Source: Deinococcus taeanensis (GTDB lineage Bacteria > Deinococcota > Deinococci > Deinococcales > Deinococcaceae). From it: a stretch of DNA of 64,000 nt. Below the pieces are notes generated by a model. The model ran no database searches. It saw only the letters and a list, made by a program, of their open reading frames with translations, and was not told where the DNA came from. How positions within the stretch are numbered: the first letter of the stretch is position 1; each line of letters begins with the position of its first letter. The stretch is taken from assembly GCF_020229735.1 (NCBI RefSeq), contig NZ_CP083455.1, positions 2,727,501-2,791,500 on the forward strand, given 5' to 3'. The position numbers were made by a program, and so were the translations under genes. Positions 8,936-18,739 of this stretch are shown piece after piece.

Positions 8936-10792
8936 GTGACCCAGCCTGACCCCACTCGTTCCGACCCTGCCCTGACGGGCGGAATGACCGTGCCGCGCCC
9001 CTCGCGGCACCCGCTGACGCCCCTGCTGCTGGGCGTCATTGTGCTGTCCCTGATCCCGGCGCTGCTGCTGGCCGTGGCCCGCGTGAACCACGAGCAGTCG
9101 CAGAAGACCGCCGCGCTGGTCATGGATTACCCCGCCGTGGCCGCCCAGGCCCGCCGCTTCGGGATGGAACCTGAAGCGCTGCTCGACCGGTACAAGAGCC
9201 ACGGCGTGAACGGCGTCGGCATGTACGAGGACGTGATCGGCAACCTCGTGCAGCGCGGCGCGGTGTACCTGCGCAGCGGCGCGGACCTGCTCGCCGACCA
9301 CCCCGGCGCGAACATCCGGCCGCAGAACGTGTACCTGCGGTCCCTGCGCCCCGGCGTGGCCGAGGCGCTGCCCGCACGCTTCACCATTCCCACCCGCACC
9401 GTGCAGGTGGCCGGGCAGACCTGGACCGAGTGGCCCACCGACCCCACCTTCCTGCCGGTCGGCCCGGACCGCGCCCTGCTCGCTCGCCTGCAGGCCAAGG
9501 GGTACACGGTGGTGTACCGCCCCTACGCCGACGACGCGCTGCGGGAACCCGGTCTGGACTGGCCGGACGTTCCCTTCGTCATCTTCAACGGTGAGGAAGT
9601 CATCGGGGCGCGCACGCCCGAACTGCTCGCCCAGATCAACCAGCGCCTCGGCAAACGGATTCCTGCCCTGATCGAAGCCACCCCGCAGCGCGGCCTGGAC
9701 ACCCTGATCGCCACGCACGGCGCGGCCCGCACCTTCAGCGTGAACCTCGCCTGGCAAAACCGCCTGGATCCGGCTACGCTCGCCAGCAAGTACAACCTCG
9801 CCGCGCGGGAACGCGGAATGCGCCTGCTGTACCTGCGCCCCTACCCGACCATCAACGAGACCGAAGCGCTGCTGGACCGCACCACCGAACTGCTCGGCAA
9901 GTCCGGCGTTCGCGTCACGCAGCCTGTGATCGCGCCCTTCCGGGAGAACACCCTGCTGCGCACCCTGAGCCTGATCGGGCCGCTCGCCGCGCTGCTGCTG
10001 CTGGGCCTGAGCTTCCCGCTCGTGCGCCTGGGCCTGCTGGCGGCCGCCGGGTCCGGCCTGCTGGCCTTCGCCATGAACAAACTCGACCCCTTCGCCAGCG
10101 GCGCCCTGATTGCCGCCGTGACCTTCCCGGCACTGGGTCTGGTGCTGCGCCGCGCCCGCGTGACCGACTGGTTCGTCGCCACGGGCCTGAGCCTGTGCGG
10201 CGTGCTGTTCGTCTCGGCGCTGGGTGCCAACCGCGACAGCGTGCTGGGCCTGGAACCCTTCCGCGGCGTGGGCCTGACCCTGCTGCTGCCCCTGGTGCTG
10301 GTCGCCCTGAGCTTCCTGCCCCGCCAGGACCTGCGCCAGACGGCCCGCGACCTGTACAACGCGCCCATTAAGCTCGGTGACGTGCTGGTCATGGCGCTGG
10401 GCCTCGCGGTGTTCGCCCTGGTGTTCCTGCGCCGCGGCAACACCACCGGCGCGGGCGTCACCGACACCGAAGCGAAAATCCGCCAGGACCTGCAGGACAC
10501 CCTGGTCCGCCCGCGCTTCAAGGAGATGGCCGGGCACCCCCTGGGCCTGCTCGGCCTGAGCGGCGTGCTGCCCGGGTACTTCAGCGCCATGCTGATCCTG
10601 GGCGGCGTGATCGGCCAGTCCAGCATCCTGAACACCTTCTCGCACTTCCACACGCCGCTGCTCATCAGCGCCCAGCGCTGCTTCCTCGGCCTGGCGGTGG
10701 GCCTGATCGCCGGCCTGATCGCCATTCCCCTCGTGAACGCCGCCCTGCGCCTGTGGCAGACCCACGGCCCGCGCACCGGAGCGCGCGCGTGA
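8936..10792 (+). CDS. DUF5693 family membrane protein
   Basis: About 618 aa. An N-terminal anchor helix (LLLGVIVLSLIPALLLAVARV) is followed by an extracytoplasmic domain of about 300 residues and then 8-9 membrane helices in the C-terminal half. Function is not established; DUF5693 genes commonly sit beside csaB, as here, where the stop overlaps the csaB GTG. A GTG start at 8936 is favoured because TAGGAT lies 7 nt upstream (leaderless pattern); ATG 8927 and ATG 8984 are alternatives. A role in envelope polymer modification is inferred from the neighbour. Confidence 0.75.
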   Translation: MTQPDPTRSDPALTGGMTVPRPSRHPLTPLLLGVIVLSLIPALLLAVARVNHEQSQKTAALVMDYPAVAAQARRFGMEPEALLDRYKSHGVNGVGMYEDVIGNLVQRGAVYLRSGADLLADHPGANIRPQNVYLRSLRPGVAEALPARFTIPTRTVQVAGQTWTEWPTDPTFLPVGPDRALLARLQAKGYTVVYRPYADDALREPGLDWPDVPFVIFNGEEVIGARTPELLAQINQRLGKRIPALIEATPQRGLDTLIATHGAARTFSVNLAWQNRLDPATLASKYNLAARERGMRLLYLRPYPTINETEALLDRTTELLGKSGVRVTQPVIAPFRENTLLRTLSLIGPLAALLLLGLSFPLVRLGLLAAAGSGLLAFAMNKLDPFASGALIAAVTFPALGLVLRRARVTDWFVATGLSLCGVLFVSALGANRDSVLGLEPFRGVGLTLLLPLVLVALSFLPRQDLRQTARDLYNAPIKLGDVLVMALGLAVFALVFLRRGNTTGAGVTDTEAKIRQDLQDTLVRPRFKEMAGHPLGLLGLSGVLPGYFSAMLILGGVIGQSSILNTFSHFHTPLLISAQRCFLGLAVGLIAGLIAIPLVNAALRLWQTHGPRTGARA

Positions 10793-11760
10793 AGGTCACC
10801 GTCAGCGGCTACTACGGCTTCGGCAACACCGGCGACGAAGCCATCGCCCTGGCCATCACCCGTGAACTGCGCCAGCGGCACGTGACCCCCCTGCTGCTCT
10901 CCAACACCCCAGAGGAGACCGCCCGCACCTACGGCTGTGACAGCGAGCCCCGCATGCAACCCGCCGCGGTGCTGGGCGCCCTGCTGCGCTCCCAGGTGCT
11001 GCTCTCCGGCGGGGGCGGGCTGCTGCAGGACAAGACCAGCGCCCGCACCCTGACCTACTACCTGGCGGTCATTCGTCTCGCGCGCCTGCTGCGGCGGCGC
11101 GTGGTGGTCTTCAACCAGAGCGTCGGACCGCTGAGTCCCGCCGGGGGCCGCCGGGTTGCGGCCGCGCTGCGCGGCGTGCACGTCATCGTCCGTGACCGCG
11201 GCAGCGTGGAGACCCTCGCCGCTCTGGGCGTCACGGCCGAACTGGGCGGCGACCCCGCCCTGCTGCTGGCCCCCACGCCCGGCCTCACGCGCGACGCCGG
11301 GCGCGTGATCGTCGCCCCGCGCGGCGACGTGACCGACGCCACCGACCACCTGCGGGACGTGGTGCGGCGCCTGCGGCAGGAAGGCCGGCACGTGACGGCC
11401 CTGAGCTTCATGCCGGACCACGACGACCCCGCAGCCCGCAGCCTGGAAGCCAACGAGGTGCTCAGCACCCGCGACCCGCAGGTGGCCCTGGACGCCATCG
11501 CCCGGAGCGGCTACGTGATCGGCGTGCGCCTGCACGCCGTGATTCTCGCTGCCGCCAGCGGCACGCCCTTTACCGGCGTCGCGTACGACCCAAAGGTGCA
11601 GGGGTTCTGCACCGACGCCGGCGCTCCCGCGCACCCCACCAGCCTGGACCCCATTGAGGTGGCCGATGAGGCCCTGCGCCGCGTGCTGCCCGACTGGGCC
11701 GCGATCGAGGACATGCGGGTGCGCGCCGCCCGCAGTTTCAGTCTGGCGCTCGGCCGCTGA
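10789..11760 (+). CDS. csaB: Polysaccharide pyruvyl transferase CsaB
   Basis: 323 aa. CsaB adds ketal-linked pyruvate to a cell-wall polymer; SLH-domain S-layer proteins bind the pyruvylated polymer. Landmarks are the N-terminal SGYYGFGNTGDEA, LLSGGGGLLQD, NQSVGPL, and the C-terminal IGVRLHAVILAAASGTPF with AYDPKVQGF. The GTG at 10789 overlaps the preceding stop by 4 bp. In deinococci this fits the SLH-type envelope protein SlpA; the link is known for the family, not shown here. Confidence 0.88.
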   Translation: MKVTVSGYYGFGNTGDEAIALAITRELRQRHVTPLLLSNTPEETARTYGCDSEPRMQPAAVLGALLRSQVLLSGGGGLLQDKTSARTLTYYLAVIRLARLLRRRVVVFNQSVGPLSPAGGRRVAAALRGVHVIVRDRGSVETLAALGVTAELGGDPALLLAPTPGLTRDAGRVIVAPRGDVTDATDHLRDVVRRLRQEGRHVTALSFMPDHDDPAARSLEANEVLSTRDPQVALDAIARSGYVIGVRLHAVILAAASGTPFTGVAYDPKVQGFCTDAGAPAHPTSLDPIEVADEALRRVLPDWAAIEDMRVRAARSFSLALGR

Positions 11761-11777
11761 GCGCCGGGAGTCACCGC

Positions 11778-11809
11778 GGGGGAGGGGCGCCTGAGGGCGT
11801 TCCTCCCCC
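11778..11809. terminator. Hairpin between converging genes
   Basis: 14-bp stem (GGGGGAGGGGCGCC with its partner, two G-T pairs) and a TGAG loop. It separates csaB (+) from the thioesterase (-). Confidence 0.7.
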
Positions 11810-11824
11810 CCTGCTCAACCCGGC

Positions 11825-12289
11825 TTAGGCGCCCGTGGCAATCACGTTGCAGGTGCAGCGCGCCAGGCTCGTCACGCGGCCCCGCTCATCACGAATCTCG
11901 ATACTCCAGACCAGCACCGAGCGGCCCCGGTACGCCAGCGTCCCCTCTCCCGTCACCCAGCCGCCGGTGACGCCGCGCACGTGCGTGCCGTTCAGGTCCA
12001 CGCCCACCGCCACCTGCCGGGTCGGATCAAGGTTCATCCAGGACCCCACGCTCGCCAGTTCTTCCGCCAGCGCCAGATTCGCCCCACCATGCAGGCGCCC
12101 GGCTGGCTGCCGGTTGCCTTCCACCGGCATGCGCGCCACCACGCGCTCCCGCCCCACCTGCGTGAACTCGATGCCCAGGCGCGCACCCAGCGTGCCGGAC
12201 AGGGCGTTCATCCGCGCCGCCAGCACCGCCGGGGGCAGGGTGTCGAGCTCATGCGCGGTCGGAAAGTGCAGGTCCGGGTGCAGCGTCAT
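11825..12289 (-). CDS. PaaI-type hotdog thioesterase
   Basis: 154 aa, single hotdog fold. The GRLHGGANLALAEELAS segment holds the HGG motif and the acidic residue on the central helix; GVDLNGTHVRGV and VWSIEIRDERG follow the family order. It probably hydrolyses an acyl- or aryl-CoA; substrate unknown. TAGCAT lies 6 nt upstream of the ATG at 12289, so the mRNA is probably leaderless. Confidence 0.85.
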   Translation of the reverse strand: MTLHPDLHFPTAHELDTLPPAVLAARMNALSGTLGARLGIEFTQVGRERVVARMPVEGNRQPAGRLHGGANLALAEELASVGSWMNLDPTRQVAVGVDLNGTHVRGVTGGWVTGEGTLAYRGRSVLVWSIEIRDERGRVTSLARCTCNVIATGA

Positions 12290-12345
12290 GCCGGCATGCT
12301 AGTACACGGCCCACGCGCCGCAGCCCGCACCGCCGGACGACAGGC

Positions 12346-12924
12346 TCACCCCTGCGGATGCTGCATGGTCCGGCCCACGCCCAGCCCGTGACGGTACACC
12401 AGTTCACCGCCCAGGAACCCACCGGCCAGCGACAGGGCCAGCCCTGCCCCGGACAGCAGCCGCCCCAGCCGGCGCCGGTCCCGGCGGCGGGCCACCAGGG
12501 ACGCCACGTTCAACAGAAACGCCGTCTCGTTCAGCGCGCCGTGCACCAGCCCGGTCCGGCGGGCCTGACCGCGCGCGTTCGACCAGTCCAGCCACCCGGT
12601 GGCGATCGTGCCCACGGCCCCGGCCGTGCCCAGCGTCAGCGCGAGGTCCGCCGCGCGGTCATGCCCACCCGGGGTGTCGGCGGGCAGGTAATCCAGCGCC
12701 GCGGCCATCAGCCACCCGCCCAGCGGCAGATGCACCAGAACCGGATGCACCGGATGCCCCAGCGACTCGCCGTGCAGGGCCCGCAGCATGCCTGGCGGCA
12801 GGGCCGCTTCCACCGTTTTCAGCAGGCCCTGCAGAGCCTCGGCGGTCACCTCCAGCGTGTCATGTTCACTGACGGCGTCCTCAATCACGTACGCCGGCGG
12901 CGCCTTCCGGGTCAGGGTCTGCAT
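12346..12924 (-). CDS. DUF2231 family membrane protein
   Basis: 192 aa. GHPVHPVLVHLPLGGW is the DUF2231 signature (HP..HP..VHLPLG), with four predicted membrane helices to the end. These proteins have no established function; some are annotated as heme-related because of the conserved histidines. The ATG at 12924 follows GGGGGCAC. The short N-terminal region before the helices is soluble. Confidence 0.75.
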   Translation of the reverse strand: MQTLTRKAPPAYVIEDAVSEHDTLEVTAEALQGLLKTVEAALPPGMLRALHGESLGHPVHPVLVHLPLGGWLMAAALDYLPADTPGGHDRAADLALTLGTAGAVGTIATGWLDWSNARGQARRTGLVHGALNETAFLLNVASLVARRRDRRRLGRLLSGAGLALSLAGGFLGGELVYRHGLGVGRTMQHPQG

Positions 12925-13022
12925 GTGCCCCCACCGTGGCACCCACGCCCCGCCGGAGGGTGGGAGGGACCTTCAGGCGGGTTCATGGGACGCGCCCGGC
13001 GCCCCCGCGCTGCTGTTCCGTG

Positions 13023-13994
13023 TCAGTCGGGAATCAGGTCCCGCGGGTCCGGGGTCACGCAGGCGTTCCAGCCCGCCTGAAATTCCGCGCGGTCCAGGCC
13101 CCGGCCGATCACCACGAGTTCCGACGTGCCGTCTCCAGCGTCCCAGGCGTCCGCGGTGAACAGGTCCCGCACGGCCTGAAACAGAATCCGCTGCGGGTAC
13201 CCGTGCAGGTCCAGGAACCCCTTGGCACGCAGCACCTCCGCCGGGCGGGACAGCAGGAAATCCGTCATGAAACGCTGCCACGCGTACGGGTCCAGGGGCC
13301 GGTCTGCGCGCAGCGTGAACGACTTCAGGCCGGGCGTGTGCGCCGCGCGTTCATCCACGCCGTCCAGCACCCGCGGATCGAAATCGTCACGTGCCAGGAG
13401 CGCGCCGGCGTCCACCTGCCCCCGCTCCACGCGCACCACCCGCGCCAGCGGATTCACGCCGCGCAGCACCCCCTCCGCGTGGTCCAGCAGGCCCGGGTCG
13501 GCCAGGTCAGTCTTGTTCAGCACCACCACGTTGGCGTACGCCAGCTGCCGCGCCGCCTCCGGATGCTCCCGCAGTGTCTGCAGCGCGTGCCGGGCGTCCA
13601 CGACCGCCACCAGGGTCGTCACGCGGAACGCCGCGCGCACCGAGCGTTCCAGCAGCGTCGTCAGCACCGGCGTCGGGTCGGCCACGCCCGACAGTTCCAC
13701 CAGCACCGCGTCGGGCCTGCGCTCCCGCAGGGCAATGGTCACCAGGGCGCGCAGCAGGTCATCGCGGCCCGTGCAGCACAGGCAGCCCGCCGTGAGTTCC
13801 GTCACGTCATCCTGCAGCCGCTCAATCAGGCTGCCGTCCACGCCCGCCGCGCCGAACTCATTCACGATCACGCCCAGCCGGTGCGGCAGCGACCGGATCA
13901 GGTGATTGACCAGCGTGGTCTTCCCCGCACCCAGAAAGCCCCCCACCACCACCACGGGAATGCGTTCGTCAGTTCGGCCGTCCGGGGTCGTCAT
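13023..13994 (-). CDS. G3E-family GTPase (CobW/ZNG1-like)
   Basis: 323 aa COG0523 metal chaperone-type GTPase. Walker A is GGFLGAGKTT (about 19-28); VNEFG is switch-like; the metal-binding CxCC motif is GCLCCTG; the guanine motif is NKTD. A C-terminal CobW_C domain is present (FTLRADRPLDPYAWQRF ... LVVIGRGLDRAEFQ). Family members deliver Zn or Co to target enzymes. TATGCT lies 7 nt before the ATG, so it is probably leaderless, and it is divergent from the ABC exporter. The metal is not deducible. Confidence 0.9.
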   Translation of the reverse strand: MTTPDGRTDERIPVVVVGGFLGAGKTTLVNHLIRSLPHRLGVIVNEFGAAGVDGSLIERLQDDVTELTAGCLCCTGRDDLLRALVTIALRERRPDAVLVELSGVADPTPVLTTLLERSVRAAFRVTTLVAVVDARHALQTLREHPEAARQLAYANVVVLNKTDLADPGLLDHAEGVLRGVNPLARVVRVERGQVDAGALLARDDFDPRVLDGVDERAAHTPGLKSFTLRADRPLDPYAWQRFMTDFLLSRPAEVLRAKGFLDLHGYPQRILFQAVRDLFTADAWDAGDGTSELVVIGRGLDRAEFQAGWNACVTPDPRDLIPD

Positions 13995-14127
13995 GCCGCG
14001 CAGCATACGGGAGGGACCCCCGGAGCAGGGCGCCTGCGCCCACAGGCCGGCGCGCGCACCTGAAGCCCCGGCCGGATGGTGCCGGCTCCCCTCGTTCCCG
14101 CCCGGCAAATCCCGTAGCCTCCCCCGT

Positions 14128-15888
14128 ATGCCTGCCGCTCTGCCCTCCACCCTGCGCCGCCTGTACGGACTGCTCACCCCGTACCGCCGCACGGTGGGCG
14201 CCGGGCTGCTGCTCCTCATCGGCAGCGTCGCCGCCGAACTGTACCCGCCGCTGGTCTGGATCCGCGTGGTCGACCAGGGCCTCCCGACCCGCGACTGGGC
14301 GTTGATCGGCCCGCAACTTGCCCTGCTGGCCGCTGTGTTCGCCGCGCAGCAGCTGCTCGCCGCGTGGCGGGGCCTGCTGCTGGAACGCGCCGGGCAGGCC
14401 TTCACCCGGGACCTGCGCCTCACCCTGTACCGCACGCTGCAGGGACAATCCGCCGCGTACTTTGAGTCCCAGCGGACCGGGGACCTCATCGCCCGCGTGA
14501 CCGGCGACGTGGACGCCCTGCAGGACGTCCTCGTGCGCGGCACCGACGCCGTGCTCGCCAACGCCCTGCGGCTCGCCGGGGTGATCGGCATCTTCATCGC
14601 GCTGCAACCCGTCCTGGGCGTCCTCACGACCCTCCCGATGGTCGCCGTGGCGCTCATGCTGCGCCGCTACGCCCGCACCGTGCAGCCCGCCTACCGCGCC
14701 GCCCGCGCCCGCCTGGGCGACCTGAGCGCCCTGATCACCGACCGCCTGAGCGGCATCCGCGTCGTGCAGGGCTTCGCCCGGGAAGACGCCGAAACGCAGC
14801 GCATCCAGGCCCTCGGCGAGGCGCTGTACGACGAAGGCGTGAAAGCCGTGCGCATCCGCAACCGCGCCTTTCCCCGCGCGCGTTTCGTGGGCAACCTCGG
14901 CAACGTGATCATGCTCGGCGGCGGCGCGTGGCTGATCCTCGCCGGGCAGTTCACGCTGGGCGGCCTCCTCGCCTACCGCGGCTACGGCCGGTACTTCTAC
15001 GGCCCGATCGACGACCTCGTGAACATCGGCGACCTGCTCCAGCGCGCTGAAGCCAGCGGTCGCCGCATCTTCGAGGTGCTTGATGCGCCCGTCCCCATTC
15101 ACGAGCACCCGGGCGCGCGGCCCCTTCCCCTGCCCGTGCGCGGCGACATTCACTTCCAGAACGTCACCTTCGGGTACATCCCCGACCGGCCCATCCTGCG
15201 CGACCTCACCCTGCACGTCCCCGCCGGGCAGCGTGTCGCCGTGCTCGGGGAAAGCGGGGCCGGCAAAAGCACCCTGCTCGCCCTGGTCACGCGCACCTTC
15301 GACCCGCAGGCTGGCCGCGTGCTGCTCGACGGGCACGACGTGCGTGACCTCACCCTCACCAGTCTGCGCCGCGGCGCCGTCAGCATGGCCCAGGACACCT
15401 TCCTGTTCCACGACACCATCCTCAACAACGTCCGTTACGCCCGCCCCGACGCCACCGACGACGAGGTCCGCGCCGCCCTGAGCGCCGCGCACGCCCTCAG
15501 CTTTGTCGAGGCCCTCCCGGAGGGCGTGCACACCACCGTCGGCGAGCGCGGCATGAAACTCAGCGGCGGGCAGCGCCAGCGCCTCTCCATCGCCCGCACC
15601 CTCCTCGCCCGGCCGACCCTGCTGCTCCTCGACGAACCCACCAGCGCCGTGGACGCCGAAAGCGAAACCCAGGTGGTCGCCGCCCTGACCGAACTGATGC
15701 GCGGCCGCACCGCCCTGATCGTCACGCACCGCCCCAGCCTCGCGCGCACCGCCGACCGCGTCATCGTCCTGGCCGGCGGCCGCATCACCGAAGACGGCCA
15801 CCCCGACACCCTGCGCCGCCGAAACGGCCCGTACGCCGCGCTGGAACGCCAGATGGGCGGCGCAGTTCCGCATGAGGTCAAGCCATGA
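14128..15888 (+). CDS. ABC exporter, fused membrane and ATPase domains
   Basis: 586-aa half-transporter of the MsbA/MdlB type that should act as a dimer in the inner membrane. Six helices lie in residues 1-310 and the ATPase follows: Walker A GESGAGKST, Q-loop SMAQDTFLF, signature LSGGQRQRLS, Walker B LLLLDEPTSAVD, H-loop VTHRPS. Substrate unknown. Chosen ATG 14128: TAGCCT lies 7 nt upstream (leaderless); the longer frame upstream overlaps the G3E gene. Confidence 0.92.
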   Translation: MPAALPSTLRRLYGLLTPYRRTVGAGLLLLIGSVAAELYPPLVWIRVVDQGLPTRDWALIGPQLALLAAVFAAQQLLAAWRGLLLERAGQAFTRDLRLTLYRTLQGQSAAYFESQRTGDLIARVTGDVDALQDVLVRGTDAVLANALRLAGVIGIFIALQPVLGVLTTLPMVAVALMLRRYARTVQPAYRAARARLGDLSALITDRLSGIRVVQGFAREDAETQRIQALGEALYDEGVKAVRIRNRAFPRARFVGNLGNVIMLGGGAWLILAGQFTLGGLLAYRGYGRYFYGPIDDLVNIGDLLQRAEASGRRIFEVLDAPVPIHEHPGARPLPLPVRGDIHFQNVTFGYIPDRPILRDLTLHVPAGQRVAVLGESGAGKSTLLALVTRTFDPQAGRVLLDGHDVRDLTLTSLRRGAVSMAQDTFLFHDTILNNVRYARPDATDDEVRAALSAAHALSFVEALPEGVHTTVGERGMKLSGGQRQRLSIARTLLARPTLLLLDEPTSAVDAESETQVVAALTELMRGRTALIVTHRPSLARTADRVIVLAGGRITEDGHPDTLRRRNGPYAALERQMGGAVPHEVKP

Positions 15889-16149
15889 CCGCCCCGGACG
15901 GCCCGGGGTTCTTGCGGATGACCTGCGGCTGAGCTGGGCAACAACCCGGAGGAAGACACTGCAGGCCGCCTGAAGGGGTGAAAGCCAGGGGCCCGTCCTG
16001 GCGGAATCGAGTCTGGCGGCACTGAGTGGTAAGGAACGGTCCCTGCGGGCAGGCTCAGAGAGCGGCGGCGGTTCCGGAGGGTGGCCGGCCCTCGCTCCTC
16101 CCCGCTTCTGGGCCGGGGCCGTACGCCTGAGGCACTTCAGGCCTTACGG
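15889..16149. other. Non-coding stretch downstream of ABC exporter and PriA
   Basis: About 260 bp between two converging genes. The only structure seen is a short inverted repeat GCCTGA/TCAGGC near 16127-16142, which may terminate either gene. No credible ORF and no known RNA motif was recognised. Confidence 0.4.
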
Positions 16150-18666
16150 TCACAGTCCGCCGCGGGGGTTCACGTCCACGCGGACCCGGGCTTTCCAGGT
16201 GCGGGTGTCCAGGACGCGCAGCAGTTCGCCCAGGCGGGTGTCGTTGCGGGCGCGGAGAAACAGGTGGTACGGGTACACGCCGCGCAGCCGCGCCACAGGA
16301 CTGGGGGCGGGCCCCAGGACTTCCTGGGGGGTGGCGCCGGCGCCGTGCAGGGCGCTGGCGAGATCCTGCGCGGCCGCCTGCGCGCGGTGAGGATCGCGGG
16401 CACTGACTTCAATCTGCGCGAGGCGGGCGTGGGGCGGGTACCCGAGGGCGGCGCGGGCACGTTCCTCCGCGGCGGGGTAGGCGAGCGTGTCGCGGCCGTC
16501 GACCATGACCTTCAGGGCCGGGTGGTCGGCCTGGAAGGTCTGCACGACAAGCATGGGCGCGCGGGTGGGGTGCCATTCGGCCAGCTGGCGCAGCAGGCGG
16601 TGGTAGCGTTCGCTGGCGCGGAAGTCCGAGACGTTCAGCCACGTGTCCGCGAGGGTCACCCCGATCAGCGCAAGGTTCGGAGGGGCCTCCTGGGAGAGCA
16701 GAAGCTGCGTGCCGACGACCACGCCACTCTCCCCGCGCATGAGGGGGCTCAGGTCATCCTGGCGGTCCTTGTCGAGCCGGTAGACGGGCAGGCCGGGCAG
16801 GAGTTTCTGCACTTCCTGCGCGATCCATTCGGTGCCGGGCCCGCGGGCTTTCCAGAGACGCTCGCCGCAGTGGTCGCAGCGGTCAGGGATGGCCTCGTGG
16901 TACCCGCACTGGTGGCAGGTGAGCTGCCGGGTTTCCTGATGAAACCGCAGGGGCACGTCGCAGTTCCGGCACTGCGGGGTGTGGTCGCAGCCGGGGCAGC
17001 GCAGCAGGGCGCTGTACCCGCGCCGCGGGGCGAGCAGCGCAGCCTGCCGCCCGCGTTCCCCGACCTGCCGCAGCACGCGGGTCAGGTCGTGGCTGAGGGG
17101 ATACCCCATGTCGCTGTGCTTGAGGTGAATGCCGGACAGCGGGCCAAGTTCAGGCTGTTCGGGCGGGTTGGCGTAATCCACGACGTGAATGCGGGTGCGG
17201 GGTGGGGGAAGGACGGCGCCGGCGTGGGGCACGCTTTCGGCGGCCGGAGCGGCACCCACGAAGGCCAGGGCGGCGCCGTGCTCGTCGGCGAGGCGGGCGG
17301 CCACGTCCGGCAGGAAGGCGCGGCTGCCGCTGAGGAGTTTGTGGGCGTCACTCGCTTCTTCGAGCACAATCACGAGCGCCGGGTCCGGGAGGGGAGCGGT
17401 CAGGGCGTGGCCGCTGCCGATCACGAGCTGCACCTCGCCGCGCCGTAGGAGGTCCCAGGTGTATTCGCGCTGCGCGTCGCTGAGCGCGCCGCTGATGAGT
17501 GCGGCGCGGGTACCGGTCGGGGCGGCCAGGCCGGACAGGGCGTCCCAGGCGCGCCGCAGGGTGGCGTGGTCCGGCGCGAGCACCAGCACGCCGCGGCCCT
17601 GCGTGAGCAGCTGCGTGACGCGCGGAGCGAGCAGGGCGTAGCGGGTGGCGGCCCGGCCGCCGTGCAGGCGCCACACGCGGTCGGGCGGCAGGCGGTCTGG
17701 CGTGTCCGGCAGAGCGGCGGATGGGGCCGGGTCGGGCAGTGGGGGCGGCGGGGCGGGCACCTGAACCGTGTCGGCCCAGCCGCGCAGGGCCAGCGTGCCC
17801 GCCTGGGTGGGGGAGAGGGGGACGCCGGCGGCACTGGCGCCGGTGGCCCACGCGGCGTAGGTGGGCACCGGGCCGTGCCCGCGCAGCCACGTCCAGGCGT
17901 CAGGTGGGGGGGCAGCCACGCGGGCGTACTCGGCCGCGCCGGCGTTCAGGACGGCCGTCACGACCGCGGGGCTCACCTGGGCAGCTTTGGCCCAGCTGCT
18001 GAGGGAGTCGCACGGGCCGTGCCGGGCGAGCCACGCGGCGGCGTGGGCCTGTTTGGGGGTGAGGCGCGCGGTGTGCTCCCCGGTGGCCTGCAGGATGGTG
18101 GTCGTGCGGCTGGCGGGGGGCACGTTGTCGGGCGCGCGGGCGGCCACGACCGTGAGAAGGCGGGGGGTGGGCGTGAAGCGCTCTTCGAGCAGGCCCTGTT
18201 CGCGGATGGCGTCCAGCAGAGCGGGCGCGAAGGCACTGGCGTCCGTCCAGCGGTCTCCGGGAACGCGGCGCGCGAAGGCGCTCAGGTCCGAGCCGGGTAC
18301 GGCGCGCACGAGGTGCGTGTAGGCCACGTCCCAGCCGGTGCCCAGCAGGTCCCCCCAGAGCAGCCCGGCGGGAATGCGGGCGTCATGGGCCCAGCCCTGC
18401 AGGCCACGGACCGTGGCTGGTGGCACCCAGGGGCACGCCGGGGCGTCGAGAAGGTGCACCGCTTCGCGCAGGCGGTGCCCGCCGCGGCCATCCCCGGCGC
18501 CCACCACGAGTCCCACGGTAAGCTCGCCGCGCCACGGAACCAGGACCCGGCAGCCGAGCGGAACGGGACCGTCGTGCCCATGGGGAGGCGCGAAATCGCA
18601 CGGTGCGATGGGCAAGTTCACAACCACCAGCCACGATCCGGGGAGGGGAGGAGCGGGCGGCGTCAC
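16150..18666 (-). CDS. priA: Primosomal protein N' (PriA), helicase motifs degenerate
   Basis: 838 aa with the PriA order: N-terminal DNA-binding domain (VVNLPI ... GCRVLVPWRGELTVGLV), winged-helix, helicase-like lobes, Zn module and C-terminal domain (RVDVNPRGGL). All eight zinc cysteines remain (LRCPGCDHTPQCRNC, then LTCHQCG and DRCDHCGE). The Walker A site, normally GVTGSGKTEVY, reads GGRAATRY, and the DEEH motif reads LEEASD, so ATPase and unwinding should be lost. That agrees with what is known of Deinococcus PriA. The GTG start at 18666 follows TGAGGCAC. Confidence 0.9.
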   Translation of the reverse strand: MTPPAPPLPGSWLVVVNLPIAPCDFAPPHGHDGPVPLGCRVLVPWRGELTVGLVVGAGDGRGGHRLREAVHLLDAPACPWVPPATVRGLQGWAHDARIPAGLLWGDLLGTGWDVAYTHLVRAVPGSDLSAFARRVPGDRWTDASAFAPALLDAIREQGLLEERFTPTPRLLTVVAARAPDNVPPASRTTTILQATGEHTARLTPKQAHAAAWLARHGPCDSLSSWAKAAQVSPAVVTAVLNAGAAEYARVAAPPPDAWTWLRGHGPVPTYAAWATGASAAGVPLSPTQAGTLALRGWADTVQVPAPPPPLPDPAPSAALPDTPDRLPPDRVWRLHGGRAATRYALLAPRVTQLLTQGRGVLVLAPDHATLRRAWDALSGLAAPTGTRAALISGALSDAQREYTWDLLRRGEVQLVIGSGHALTAPLPDPALVIVLEEASDAHKLLSGSRAFLPDVAARLADEHGAALAFVGAAPAAESVPHAGAVLPPPRTRIHVVDYANPPEQPELGPLSGIHLKHSDMGYPLSHDLTRVLRQVGERGRQAALLAPRRGYSALLRCPGCDHTPQCRNCDVPLRFHQETRQLTCHQCGYHEAIPDRCDHCGERLWKARGPGTEWIAQEVQKLLPGLPVYRLDKDRQDDLSPLMRGESGVVVGTQLLLSQEAPPNLALIGVTLADTWLNVSDFRASERYHRLLRQLAEWHPTRAPMLVVQTFQADHPALKVMVDGRDTLAYPAAEERARAALGYPPHARLAQIEVSARDPHRAQAAAQDLASALHGAGATPQEVLGPAPSPVARLRGVYPYHLFLRARNDTRLGELLRVLDTRTWKARVRVDVNPRGGL

Positions 18667-18739
18667 GTGCCTCAGGCTAGCGCGGCCAGACCTTCGGGAA
18701 CGGTGACCCGGCCCCTACCCCGGCCAGGGACCATGTGCT

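Noticed and set aside
15889..16149. RNase P RNA or a cobalamin riboswitch in the space after the ABC exporter
   Set aside because: The conserved GGAGGAAAGUCC-type and other core motifs are absent, and no downstream gene would be controlled.
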